NCBI RefSeq assembly: GCF_905475465.1 | Contig: NC_062250.1 | Location: 7,338,501 to 7,402,500, forward strand | DNA from: Pieris napi | Lineage: Eukaryota; Arthropoda; Insecta; Lepidoptera; Pieridae | Direction: 5' to 3' | DNA: 64,000 bases | Shown here: positions 11,500-23,007 of the stretch, in pieces | Position numbering within the stretch: the stretch's first letter is position 1 | How the letters are laid out: every line of letters starts with the position of its first letter | The notes under the pieces: model-generated | Seen by the model: the letters and a program-made list of their open reading frames with translations, nothing else | What the model was told of the DNA's origin: nothing | Database searches by the model: none | Position numbers and translations under genes: made by a program

Positions 11500-11830
11500 A
11501 ATATATAAGAATGTGTGATACGGGTGGTATTTCGTATTCTGCCTCGATGTCGAATGACCAAACTCAGCTACAGGTATTAATCCGAACAACTCATCTGAAC
11601 ACTCTCCATGGTAAATGCGGTAGATGCAGAGTGATCCCTATGATCTCTACGCAGCGCCAAGGGATCAAGCCGTTCGGTAAGGGATTGGTCGTTGAAGATT
11701 CGAACGTCGTCGAATACGGTCAAGTGGAAGGAGCTGGTAATGCGGAGCTCCCACCCAGAGAGTGGTGAGATGAGATTAGTACTCCATGTGGGGCCGAATT
11801 TGTGCATTATACAGTTGGCAAGCGATGGCC
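11500..11830 (-). pseudogene. Jockey-group LINE RT C-terminal relic
   Basis: The minus strand carries NDQSLTERLDPLALRRD, then a frame change, then a decayed version of the FYRIYHGECSEELF-type block and HLTSRQNT-like residues. That order is characteristic of the C-terminal third of lepidopteran jockey-group LINEs. The shorter relic at 16741-16858 is the same segment. The 3'-terminal part of this family is probably what is seen at 47030, 53718, 56187 and 15240. Stops and shifts show it is dead. Confidence 0.7.
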
Positions 11831-13699
11831 CAGAGTGAAGTACCGTTATGCCTTGCTGAGCACACCAATTTTTTTCGAGGCTAATTTAGCCTTTCCCTCC
11901 AAATGACCGCGAAACTGAACGTCGTTCTATACGTCAACACTATTACAATACTTATTCAGATGCTAGCAAGGCATAAGAAGAGTGTCTTCGATATGAGGAG
12001 CAGCGACAAAGGGTGTTTTTTAGCGGGAAACGTGCAAACTTGTGTCTTCTTGAGGTTAAATTGGACTAGATTTTGTCGACCCCAGTCCGAGACTCCGCGT
12101 AGCAGGGTTTAGACACAAGTTTGTTCCTGCATGGCCATTTTTAACATTCTCTGTGCTTTTGACCGCATAGCAATGAATGTTGCAAATTTTTAACATATTA
12201 TACAGCGTAGTAGGCATAGTACCTACTCCGGACGACGCAATGATCCGATGAACATATCAGCAGTTAAGATAACTTCAACCTTTCTAATGTTTGGTAGTAC
12301 GATAATTTAAAAATGAAATAATTCTAAATTTAAATTTAAATCAAGGGTGTGCCACTGGCAATAATTTCTGCACAAGTCAAATTTTACGTTTTTGTTGTAT
12401 AATATTTAATGTTTTAAGAGAAAATATTTTATATTCATCACGTGAAAACTCGCCGTGAACGGTTGATACTTCGATTTGTAACATATTATATTTGGCAGCT
12501 TAGAGCTTTGTCGAAATGTACGAAAAGTATCTATTACAGCGAGATAATAAAAACAATATATCCGTACTCGAAAACAAATACTCGACACGTGCTTTGGGAA
12601 CGAAATATATTTCTATTTTCCACACGGTGTTGCTTGCAACCCATTCAATGCACAAATTACATTTATTGGCTGAATCTTACTGAAATTGTGTTGATATTTG
12701 TACGAGCTTTACCCAATAGTTGACTCATTCAATTCTTTATGTTTACAGTTACTCGACAAAACATAAAAATAACAATTAACATAGAATATATTTCATATCC
12801 AATACCTACCTAGCGTACGATAGCCATAAGTTGCTAAAGAAGTTATCATCATAGATATCATCGTTACCATATAGTAAAGATATTCGATTAACTCACTATT
12901 AAGTACCAGGTACAGCTGTTAAAAATATGATTTATAACTTTAAATATGTAACTGTAATATGGTTTATGTCCTACAATAAAAGACTGCCTCTGTAAAATAC
13001 CGATTATAAAAAAAATAGTAGTTAATAATTGGTTGGCCTTAATGATGTCTTTTCATAATGAACCTTACTTATATCGCATAATAAACACCTATAAATTATA
13101 TTAATTTTAATCGGAAGCGAGCATTCTTGAATCACGGTCAGTAACAATGATGACAAGGATTACGATATGGGTTCCATACACTAAAATACTATAGTTAGTA
13201 CCAAACAAAAACCGTTAAATATGGTACCTATTTTATCCGCCATTACCTGTAACTAATTCAAATTCTAGCTTATTTACGCGATATATATATAAAAATATTA
13301 CCGTTTACAGGCCATTATTATTGCTATGTAAATGTTAATTGCCAAACTGAGCCTTAATTGGCTTTAAATCTACGGACTAAATTCGTTTAATCTTCGCAGT
13401 AAAGATAATCCGAGCATCTTTTAATTACCTGATCATAAATATTTCTAACGGTGCGATTCTCAACATTTAAGTGTGCGTTTCGCACGTTCATACACCAACC
13501 ACTAAAGAAAAAATAAACCAGAGTATTGTCGTAATCTAAATGGTGTGTCAGGACACTTGCCGGAATGATTAATGAAACTCAGCCAGAAATATTCTGCACC
13601 GTTTTAACTAAAGTATACATCCATCTCTTTTCATCAAACCATGGCTAAAATTTGCCAGACAGAGACGAATAACGACGACTTTAAACTTTAAGTATACTT
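11831..13699. other. No gene seen
   Basis: AT-rich, with a slightly GC-richer part at 11880-12150 of unknown origin that adjoins the LINE relic. Open frames here (up to 93 codons at 12442) show no motif and overlap opposite-strand frames. Confidence 0.35.
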
Positions 13700-14290
13700 T
13701 TTATTGGGCAGGGCGGACCCGACACAATTCTTAAAATATAAAAATTTAATTTAAACTTAAAATAAACTTAATAACTTAAATAATCTGACCCATTTTCGTA
13801 TCCACTTGAACACTCATCAATATTTGCCATGTAGGAGGACTTTTTACAAACACAGAATATTTATATATCTAAGTGTACGACCAACCAGGCTCCAGAAGAT
13901 AAACCACTCCTTATATAGAAATTGTAGTCGTTTTTACAACAAACTTCAAAGCGAAATTAGAGAATTATCACTGAATAAATTCAAAACTCTTTTTAAACGT
14001 AGATTAATCAATAAAGCCTTTTATAAATTTGACGATTATTTAAATGATCCTAATCCTTGGAATTGATTTGCTCCAGTTCAAATATTTATAGCTGCTCTGT
14101 CTTACAAACAATTTATATGACTCAAAACTTGGCAATTAAAAAGAGTGGCGGAGAGTTTCTTCCCCACTCTACGCTCTCGACTTGCGAACTGGTAGTAAAT
14201 GTAAATTTAGAATCAATTAATCTTTTCTGTTGACTTTCATAAGTGTACTTGGTTACCGATATGAATAAAGTCAGTTTGAGTTGGTAAACA
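13700..14290 (+). mobile_element. 5'-truncated CR1/jockey-group LINE, C-terminus plus 3' UTR
   Basis: An open stretch at 13806-14066 encodes 86 residues ending RRLINKAFYKFDDYLNDPNPWN-like, preceded by a YNKLQSEIRELSLNKFKTLF-type motif. These are typical last residues of CR1/jockey-group ORF2. The 3' UTR follows (aaaaagagtggcggagagtt ... aactggtagtaaatgtaaat ... atgaataaagtca). The same UTR is found alone on the minus strand at 1071, 21256 and 33797. The RT core is absent. Confidence 0.7.
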
Positions 14291-14520
14291 AAAGACATCA
14301 AATGGTTTGAAGCTATAAATGGAAAATTGTTTTGATGTTTTAGAGATTTTGAATTTCTATAAAAATAATAAGATTCGATAAAGCTGATCGAGCAATGAGT
14401 TTATTGTCTATACGTATATAGGTCAGAGACGAAGCGTCCGAAGTTTCTAGTTTCGAATTCAAAGGTAATCATAGTCATTGTTCAAAATAACACACTCTTA
14501 TTCAATAAACAGTATAGTAT

Positions 14521-14793
14521 AAGATCTCGATATACATCGACCTTCACCGAGATGCTTATTTGATGAAACGTATTTTATATTTAAGTTAATATGTCAATAA
14601 ATATAATCCATATGGGTTGCCTAGCAAATTTCAGTCCAGAGTATGTACTGAGTTTTAATATTAATTAAAATACTCTGGACTGAAATTTGCTAGGCAACCC
14701 ATATGGATTATATTTATTGACATATTAAATTAAATAAAAAATACGTTTCATTAAATAAGCATCTCGGTGAAGATCGTTGTATATCGGGATCTT
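14521..14793. mobile_element. Long-hairpin MITE
   Basis: Arms of about 123 nt (14521-14643 and 14671-14793) are nearly perfect inverses around a 27-nt loop. Ends are AAGATCTCGATATAC and GTATATCGGGATCTT. No coding capacity. If transcribed it would form a long double-stranded hairpin. Confidence 0.85.
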
Positions 14794-15239
14794 AGACCAG
14801 ATTTTCACATTGGAATAGGGCTTTCGAAAATTGTCTTTAGCTGTCGCTACATAAAGGAAACGTATGAAGGCTAGAGTAAACCAAAACATCTTTAGAAATT
14901 ACAATGTTGCCAGCGTCTTGAAGGATAATGTGTTAAGTTTCTACATGAATAATATAGTGAGGCATTACCCTATCCCGGTCTGTGAGCATAAATCATGTCA
15001 AAATGTCCCCTAGCACGGGGTCACTTACTTTGTCCATGTAATTTGCTCTACCTTGTAGTTTGGATGTTCGTTTTTTTAGGGTCTTTAGACTATCCACCAA
15101 GCTTTCTACAACTACTATAACGGAACTTACATAACGTTCTTCTGGAGAAGACTGGTGATAAACTCCAAGGACGAAATAATGACTTTGGTCCGAAATATAA
15201 AAAATGCTAAGACGTTATAGAACTAAGTGTTTTTAAGGC
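14794..15239. other. No gene seen
   Basis: Mixed AT-rich sequence with no supported feature. Confidence 0.35.
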
Positions 15240-15445
15240 AGTTTCGGCTGCGCATCACCACTATGTGGTACCAGTTACCCACTGAAGTATTTTAAAACCA
15301 ATTTGACTTAGAGTCTAATTCGTAGCGTAACGATTCTTAAAAGGCCAGCAACGCACTCTCAAGCCCTCGGTCATTGAGAGTGTCCATGGTTGGCGGGCGA
15401 GCCTCCTGTCCGTTTGGCCCCTATTTTATAAAAAAAAAGTTTTTC
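15240..15445 (+). pseudogene. Jockey-group LINE 3'-end relic
   Basis: In broken frames it reads as a WYQLPTEVF-like segment, then ggccagcaacgcactctcaa and a cggtcattgagagtgtccat stretch, ending cccctattttataaaaaaaa. The same 3' end recurs at 53718-53815 (cccctattctataaaaaaaa) and, more loosely, at 47030 and 56187. Confidence 0.55.
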
Positions 15446-15620
15446 TCGGCCAATAGTTGTCTTGGCGTCGGCTAAACCTATTTACTTTTTCAAATCCTAC
15501 TCATAAACTTAAGTGAGTTTAAGGCAACAAAAGACCAGCCGTTGGGTATTTAAATTAAAGCCTTAAATAAAAGATAATATAAATTCCAATATATCTTACA
15601 ACATATTATACACTACATTA

Positions 15621-15831
15621 AGGGTCTGTTTCACAATGTATGGATAAAGTACCAAATAACTATGCAACACATGACATTCATCGGACTCATAACTTTTGAT
15701 GGACTTTATGTGACGAATAGCGCTATCTGACAGTCGTGAAACGCAACAATAGTGTTTATCCTACCAATAAGTAATAAATAGCTAATTTGGAACTTATGTA
15801 GTACTTATCCGTACATTGTGAAACAGACTCT
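15621..15831 (-). mobile_element. MITE family A, copy 2 (complete)
   Basis: Begins AGGGTCTGTTTCACAATG and ends CATTGTGAAACAGACTCT, flanked by TA on both sides. The body is the reverse of copy 1 (tcggactcataacttttgat, ctgacagtcgtgaaacgcaa). Confidence 0.9.
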
Positions 15832-16467
15832 TAGTGACTAACGTTCTAGCTAAAGTCAAATCCATTTTACACTTCAATGAAAATAAATACTGTCACACGT
15901 AGTCGTGCGAACAGTTCAGTCCATATTTGTATTGAATATTTTTAAAGTATAGACTATAAAAGGATATTTAAAGCGAACATATAATATACTATACTTAACG
16001 CACGAAGTTAAAGACAAGATTTTGATTATAGTTTTTTTATTTAGTGTTTAACGGTATCATAAATTTAGAAATGGCTTTTCACATAAGAAGTTTTATATAG
16101 TCAGTAGTCTTATTATCTGAAGCAAACCAACATAAATTAGCACCACAGATGCAAAAATAACTAATTCAAAACAAGTTCTCTATCTACCACCGAAAATAAA
16201 CCATATGAATTGCGAACAATTCTCTTTCATAAGTTTTCACCCTTATTTTGAAATTCTCAAGCTCCATTGATACGTATAATAAACTCAACAGCAATGCGGC
16301 GTTGCCTTTCTGAATGCAGCCTTTATATACGACCCCAAAAGCCTTAAAATAAATTCGACTTCTCCAGTAAAAATAAATTATTACCCTGTTTTCAACGTTA
16401 AGATTCACTAGTTTTTGTATGAGGCTTTTCTAGACTGAAAATGTAGCCTTCATTAAGACATTGAACT
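15832..16467. other. No gene seen
   Basis: AT-rich. The minus-strand open frame at 16184-16408 (74 codons) has no recognisable domain. Confidence 0.35.
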
Positions 16468-16690
16468 AGCGTGTCAGCCTAGTGGTTACGCGTGCAAATC
16501 TCTGAGGTCGTTGACCTGAAACGCACAAATAGATTCCTTTCTGTGCTTAATTAACATTTGCTCGTAGTGTGAATGAAATCAACGTGCACCCAAAAGTGGA
16601 CACATGTTAGACAAAGTTTAAAGAACCATCAGTAAAACGGATGCAGAAATATTCATTCCGTTCTTCGCTACGGAGTAACAATAAAAGATT
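16468..16690 (+). mobile_element. Degenerate tRNA-derived SINE
   Basis: gtgtcagcctagtggttacg matches the A-box part of the SINE at 5781. aacatttgctcgtagtgtga and gacacatgttagaca follow in the order of the SINE body. The B-box is badly mutated, so it should be transcriptionally dead. Confidence 0.6.
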
Positions 16691-16740
16691 GACTAACAGG
16701 AAATAATTAGTATAATTAATAAAAAAATTGTATTTTCTAG

Positions 16741-16858
16741 GTGGTACAGATGGAATTTCGTGTTCTGCCTAGACGTCGGATGATGAAACTCAGCTGCTAT
16801 TAATCCGATCAACTCCTCTGAACACTCTCTGTGGTAAATGCTGTAGAAGATGCAGAGA
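16741..16858 (-). pseudogene. Jockey-group LINE RT relic, short
   Basis: The minus strand contains a decayed YHRECSEELIGLIAAEF plus TSRQNTKFH segment, the same block as in the relic at 11500-11830. Confidence 0.65.
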
Positions 16859-17002
16859 GACGTGTTGTTTGCTGACTACCACTGCTCTAAAAATGCCATC
16901 AGATATCAAAATCACTATAAAATGTGTTATACCTATTTTGGTTCACAAAAATGCGATTTTTGTTCCCTCACAATACTAAATGTTTTTTCCTTACGATTCC
17001 AG

Positions 17003-17128
17003 ACTTTGAAGAAGACGCGTCAGTCTCCTGTCACATCCTACAATATTGTCTGCAAGGCACGTCCTATGCCGTCAAATTATACTGTTTTCCGAGAACAAAG
17101 GAAAATGTACGGAATTCTTGCTGATTGG
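17003..17128 (+). CDS. Possible internal coding exon, unidentified
   Basis: A pyrimidine-rich tract ending gattccag precedes, and gg|GTGAGT follows, an open stretch of exactly 42 codons (phase 0 at both ends) beginning TLKKTRQSPVTSYNIVCKAR and ending MYGILADW. The frame stays open upstream to 16850. The +1-shifted frame is also open to within a few codons of the donor (DFEEDASVSCHIL...), so the reading frame is not settled. I do not recognise the protein. It could be a chance pair of splice-like sites. Confidence 0.2.
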
Positions 17129-17845
17129 GTGAGTATCTATAATATATTATTACGTGTTGAGCTTTTTTTGTTATTAATTTAAATTTAGAATGCAGGTCAA
17201 GCTGTACCCGTGATTCATAGTTTTCTAAAGTAGTATTACACAACTATCAAAGCACCCAGTACTTAAGTTTCCATATTAAGTTGCGTCTACTATTAATCAA
17301 ACGAAGCGATTTTAATAATAATATTTAATAGTAAATAAATTCGGTTTTATTTTATTATTTGTTGTACTGTAGGTGTGAGTTGTTCTAGTATCCCACAATA
17401 AATAGCCTCAACAATTATTTTCTGGGAGCTGGATTCAAGTCTTGTACATATCAAGAGTGCAGTTCCGAAGTCCGTTCCGTTCAGTAAGAATACATACTAA
17501 ATCATGTCGTTTGAGATTGCCATTCCAGCCTCAGCTAGATGACAACCATACTAACTATTAACTGAGGTTCAAATATACTTCAAAATATTATAATACTGTA
17601 AAGGAAAACATCGTAAAGAAATCAGCTCATTAAATTCAAAAATTTAGTCGGGCACAGAAGTCTAACTACTAACTGGCGTGAGACTGATCTTAAATTATCG
17701 TGATTCATGTGCACTTTTTATTTTTCATGTATCCTTTATTAGTTTAGTTTGTATTTTGTTCATGTTTAGTTTTTTCTTAATAACTATATGTAATATGTAT
17801 TTTTTCACCTCTTGCCTACCTTATCTAATTTAATAAAAAAAAATT
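17129..17845. other. AT-rich stretch; possible SINE trace
   Basis: No gene. ggaaaacatcgtaaagaaat near 17600, then gggcacagaag, recalls the SINE body seen elsewhere but is too diverged to be sure. Confidence 0.3.
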
Positions 17846-17935
17846 CTCACAGTGATTGCCTGAAAGCGATAAGGCCGCCTTCCTTTTCATTTATATTCTA
17901 ATGCAACGAAGTGTTAATAAATAAATAAATAAAAC
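17846..17935 (+). mobile_element. LINE 3'-tail relic
   Basis: attgcctgaaagcgataagg plus ccgcctt, then aatgcaacgaagtgttaata and (aata)n. A similar end (atgtaacgaagtgtaaataa) is at 31386-31412. This is a common lepidopteran LINE 3' UTR type; no coding part remains. Confidence 0.45.
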
Positions 17936-19024
17936 GAAATTCTCACATAATTGCTGTCTCGTTAACAACATTACATTACTATCAAAACTTTTCCTTTTTC
18001 ATCGAACTCTATTGAACTCATAAAAGGAAATTGCATTACAAGCCATATAATATACAGAGCTGTTATATAAAATACAATATATTGTTCCGTGCGACGCGAA
18101 CAGCTGACTTAACGACCAAGTTCGCTTTTGATAACACTTATTTCTCTTTGTTTTACGAATGCAGTTTTAAATTTATTTAAGTTCGGTTTTACGTGTTGTG
18201 GAAGAATAAAAGTGAAGTTTCATTTCTCACAGTAGGATATGAAAGATGCTTTTGTTGGGATTATTTCCCAGCATCGAACTTAGTACTTCCGATTAAGCGT
18301 ATGTATTTCGTTTGAAAGCAATAATAAGACTATTCGAACTTGTACCAGTGTTGTTGTTGTGTTGCAAATAGGATAAAAATAATATTAAAATATAAGTTTA
18401 ATTTTTATGTTACGACATGGTTTCTACACACCTTCCATTTCTTTTTCAGGTATTTCCGATTATCTAGCATAACAAACTCACTTAAAAATGGGCTATAAAA
18501 TCTGCATTGCAAATGTTCAAAACTACGTTGGTGGAACAAGATACTGAGGTCGAACAGTTTGTGTCTAAAACAATTCTGAACAGTTTCAGGATTGAGAATC
18601 GTACTTCTTTTGAAGACATACACATACACATAAATATTTCGTCGCTTTACTCTTCCACGCCAGCACATACTAAATATTTTCACAAAAGCAATATGCCGAA
18701 TTAAAAGAGATATGTTAATTGATACAATTTTATTAACAAACTCATTTCAGGCCATTTCATCTCTCAACCTCCTAAATTAGGTTATGTGCAAAGGCATGTT
18801 AGTACATTTTTGTCGTGTATAACTTTATTCCACAAGGTAACAATTAATTTTATATAAAATAAAGTTCATTTCATTGTTACTGTGCGGTTCCTGGGACATC
18901 GGGTGTATGAAGTAATAGAAGATTTTTGACATACTCTGTATTTATCACTCGCGTAACACAATAGAATATGAGCGAAATAATGGAATATTAATTGCTATGT
19001 TACGAATGAGGGCAATTTAACAAT
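17936..19024. other. No gene seen
   Basis: AT-rich. Opposite-strand open frames at 18405-18704 overlap each other and contain no motif I recognise. Confidence 0.35.
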
Positions 19025-19320
19025 CAAAGAGAGTGCCGATGTCAGGCTATGCTCTCGGGGTGTAACTCCCATGATTTAGTTAATTGTAATGAATCGAATG
19101 ACTGCAGAGTAACCGTCGAAGAGAATGCCTGCGTCTGGCTATACTCTCGGGGAGTGACTCCGACTATTTAGGAAATCGTCATGCTTATAAGTGATCAAAC
19201 TGTACAGCCAGGGCACGTACATACATAGGAAATCGTTATGCTTGTAAATGAGAGAAATGTATGAGCCTTTTCATGTAAATAGGGAATCATCACAATTATA
19301 AAACTAAGAAAGCCTCAGTG
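19025..19320. repeat. Diverged tandem repeats
   Basis: A unit containing ggctatgctctcggggtgta (near 19047) recurs at about 19138 as ggctatactctcggggagtg, 91 bp apart. A second unit, aggaaatcgtcatgcttata, recurs at about 19228 (aggaaatcgttatgcttgta) and more weakly at about 19281, some 55 bp apart. Origin unknown. Confidence 0.6.
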
Positions 19321-19514
19321 TTTACCGCATAATCTGTAGTATTAGGAATTTATTTGGTGATAAATGTAAATATATAATGAAGGTTAAAAAGTAATTACTA
19401 GTAATCAGGATTTTTTTCAGTTACTCGATATTTTTTTAACAACGATTAATAAATAATTCAACGAATTCAAAATCAATCTAATAATTGTATTACTATTTAC
19501 TTAATGATAGATTT

Positions 19515-20023
19515 AACTAGAAAAATCCTGTCTTGCCAGCATGCAATGGAAAGAAGCATCCTAAAGTTGAGGAGAATAAACAAAATAAAAAATGTTGACA
19601 TCCGTAAAAAAACCAAACTGACAGATGCACTTGAACAAGCTCTAAGGCTTAAATGGAAATGGGCAGGTCATATTGCGAGAGCGCGGGATAAAAGATGGAC
19701 ACTAGAAATAACGAAATGGACTGGACCTACTGGAAAGAGATGTTTAGGACGACAAAGGAAAAGATGGACAGATGACATTGTAGAACTAGCCGGCGAAAAC
19801 TGGATGAATGTTGCTCAAGACAAAGAGAAATGGAAAAATGTGGAGGAGGCTTTTACCCTAAAAAGGGCCATACAAAAACAAGACCACTAAAAAATTAAAA
19901 ATAAATCTAACTTAAATTTTGTTTAAAACTCATACTAACTTAACTAATACTAATTTATAAGGATTGTAAAATAACCAATTGTTGTATGGATTAATAAAGC
20001 TTTAATAATAATAATAATAATAA
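19515..20023 (+). mobile_element. 5'-truncated RTE-like LINE with 13-bp target duplication
   Basis: The open frame runs uninterrupted to a stop at 19890 and encodes the RTE-like ORF2 C-terminal region: QHAMERSILKLRR, IRKKTKLTDA, RLKWKWAGHIARARDKRW, GPTGKRCLGRQRKRWTDDIV, then WKNVEEAF. A 3' UTR and an (AAT)n tail follow. taatgatagattt occurs on both sides (19502-19514 and 20024-20036), so the insertion runs from 19515 to about 20023. The nominal start ATG at 19504 belongs to the duplication and not to the LINE. An undamaged frame and clear duplication point to a young insertion; the RT core was never copied. Confidence 0.9.
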
Positions 20024-20036
20024 TAATGATAGATTT

Positions 20037-21255
20037 TAATAACTAATATTCTTACAGTCGATTCGTATCGATTATTATGTAAATAATATTCTGTGCTTTC
20101 CTAGTCATGACAACTGGCTGTTGTAATCTGTGTATTTTAGTACTAATAATCTACAACTTCAACTTGTTATAAAATTTAAACCCGGAGTTTTGTTTATCCA
20201 ATAACAGTATCTAACGCTCTAATATTAAATATGGGTACGTTCACCTTTTAGAGGGGCACAAAGCTATCTCTTTATAGACGCCTGCTATAATGCTCTGTTT
20301 AAAAAAGCTTACTGCGCTCTGATGAACGGTTCGTAAAGGCAACACAATACCATATTTTATACTTAAAACATCCTTAATCAATGTTTCCGTATTAATAGAT
20401 TTGTATTGAACATATTTGAATGTAAAAGAATACAAAATAGATTATAATTTGTTTTATTTTCATAAAACAAGCATAATATAATTTTTAAAACAACAGGACT
20501 TAATAAGGAATAAATCATAAAAATCTAATAAAACCTCTTTTGAGGTATGGTAAAATGAAAATCTCCGCTTTTTTGTGCCTCAGTAAAAATTCACTTAAAA
20601 AAGGTGCGCCTCACACGTCCATATCAGTACGTCGTCACGCACCCTAAAAGCAAAAAAGATTTATTTGACAGAATTTTAGGTATATTTTGAAATGGCCTTT
20701 TAATTCCCATTACAAGTTTAACTTGTATCCATAAAGATAAACTATAGAAAAAATATTATTAATTTTTTTTAAGCTATATATTATATACTTTTTGTAAGTA
20801 GGAAAAATATGCACAGTAAACTACTAAGGGTTGACTCACGTATGACAAAATGTGGTACATTTTTGAGGCACGAGAGCGGACTTGACGTTTTTGAACCTTA
20901 ACCTAAGACTAAAGTTTATACCGAGTTATTATACCATGATAACTAACTTTTATTGATAAAAAGTCGTAAGAAAGGTATTTATAAACATTAATAATAAGGT
21001 AACATACAAGTTCAATCTGAATTAAAGGTGTAAAATTACTATAAATAACGTTATATCAATAAACGCTATTACAGATACCTAATTTTATTAATTCACGTAT
21101 ACATAGAACTATGCACTAACAATACAAATTGAAGACAAGCCAATTTTCGTAGCGGTCATTTATTATCTATGTCATTTGTAATCTATGATCTTGATTTACT
21201 TATGTCTTTATGGCCTTTATTCAATGAGATGAGGAATATCTAAATATCTGTTCCA
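20037..21255. other. No gene seen
   Basis: AT-rich. The 64-codon minus-strand frame at 20241-20435 ends FFKQSIIAGVYKEIALCPSK and is not recognisable. gtgcctcagtaaaaattcac near 20576 and an inverse tttttgaggcac near 20861 may be the remains of a TIR pair. Confidence 0.35.
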
Positions 21256-21500
21256 CTACAAATTCAAATTCAAAAATCATTTATTCACGTAGGTAACACA
21301 ATGTACACTTGTGATTCGTCATTAAAGAAATAAATATTAATGCTTCTAATTTTACATTTACTGCCAGTTCTCAAATCAAGGGCGTAGAACGGAAGAGAAA
21401 AACTGGCAATAAACTCTCCGCCACTCTTTTTAATCGCCATGTTTTTTTTTTTACACAACTTTTGTAAGGAGCTGCAACCATTACACCATGTCCACATGAC
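21256..21500 (-). mobile_element. LINE 3'-UTR copy
   Basis: On the minus strand: ctccttacaaaagttgtgta, poly-A, aaaaagagtggcggagagtt, cgcccttgatttgagaactg, then aataaatgatttttgaattt. It is the same 3' UTR as behind the LINE C-terminus at 13.7-14.3 kb, here better preserved. Confidence 0.8.
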
Positions 21501-23007
21501 ATTTTAAGTAATTAATAATAATAACATAAATAAAAACAAAGACTTGTCCCCTATCAGCAGGAGGCATGGTGAAATAGGAGCACACACTTACATTCTCGAA
21601 TTTGATAAAACGTAGAACACATAAAAAACAAAACATGTTTGGTTGCGAACTTTGTTCAGAGTTTGTGCACAAAAGTGATACGCGTTAAAAGTTCGTACTA
21701 CACTATGAAACTACATAATTGAGAGACATTTTTGTGACTTTTTGATGATTTCCTGATTGTCATTTATTTTTCGATGCGGGTTTTTTAACACGGCTAAGTT
21801 ATTTAAACTTTACACAATTTAAAAGATGGTATCACTCTATTTTTGACGTGATAACGTCTTTAAAATCGTTTTAGTCGGGTGACATGTTCAGAAACTTGTG
21901 TCACACCAAAACCTCACGAGCGCGATCGCAGGTATAACGAGAGAGAGACGGACCGATCTCCCGTCTCATCTCGAGCGCTGCCAGTCATTCCGTGAATGTA
22001 TGAAGAAAAATGTATATCATAGTCGAATAAGTAAACTTGTCATTTTACACCCGAAATTTATCATCAAAAGTGTGAATAAAACGATAGATGTAATTAAAAA
22101 TTTGAAAAAATTGTTATCTTCATTAATTCCTTACTTCCAAAAACTTATATCACCAATAAGACGTTATCACGTAAACATCTCGATCGTAAACCTACTTTAC
22201 AAACAACCAATATTTTTTTGTTATTATTTTGACTTAAATCAACAAATTTCCTAAAATCTATCATACTTGGCTCTTACTGAATTAATGTTAGAGCAAGCCT
22301 CATACAGCATTGCTATATCAATCTGTGCATTAAATAGGCCTTATTTGAATACTGATGCTATTACTATTCAGGTGGATTAAATCCGGATACAGTAATCATA
22401 GTATAAAATATTCTTGTTGTATTTATTAGTACATAATCCTAATTATTTATATATTCCAAAATATAAGGCATATTAAACTAAAATTAAGTTAAGAACACCA
22501 TTAAAAATATTTTCATATGTAGCGGTAGGTACCAGTTGCAATATCGTATATTAGTCCTACACTTTTTATTAAAACTAAATTGGTTTACAGGCGCTGCTTT
22601 AAATAAAATCCTGCACCGACACGCTGGTACTCTCCCGACGTCAATATTAAGTTTTTATTCCCCGCAATCTCAAGGCTACATCAACGCTACGGATATTGAA
22701 AGAATTATATGAAAAATAGTAGAAAAACGTGGGAATAAAAACGTGCCTTTGTTATTGGAAGTTACGAAGTACCTCTGATCTGTCAATATAAGTTTATCTT
22801 ATTGAAATTGATAAGCGCGATTAGTTGAAATAAGAAGAGTGATTTAGATAATCTTATCTATTTTTATATTTAGCGTAGGTGCTCTATATTTTGATCGTCT
22901 GGAAGTGAAGCCAACCAAAGAGAAATAATGATCTAATTGTTGAGAACCCCAAAACACAATACATCAATGGAGTGTATGAATAGCATGGACAATGGTATTA
23001 GAAGTAA
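21501..23007. other. No gene seen
   Basis: AT-rich. The 118-codon frame at 21898-22254 starts in a short GC-rich patch and degenerates into K/I/N-rich composition; it shows no domain. LINE 3' UTR sequence may continue to about 21690. Confidence 0.35.

Noticed and set aside
12442..12723. 93-codon plus-strand frame
   Set aside because: Overlaps an opposite-strand frame, composition fits AT-rich noise, no motif.
18405..18704. Opposed open frames of 92 and 65 codons
   Set aside because: No domain, both explained by chance; a splice-like ttttcag near 18450 has no partner.
20241..20435. 64-codon minus-strand frame ending KEIALCPSKR
   Set aside because: Part of it looks protein-like, but no start context, splice sites or homology could be supported.
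21898..22254. 118-codon plus-strand frame
   Set aside because: Starts in a short GC patch and becomes K/I/N-rich; no domain or promoter.
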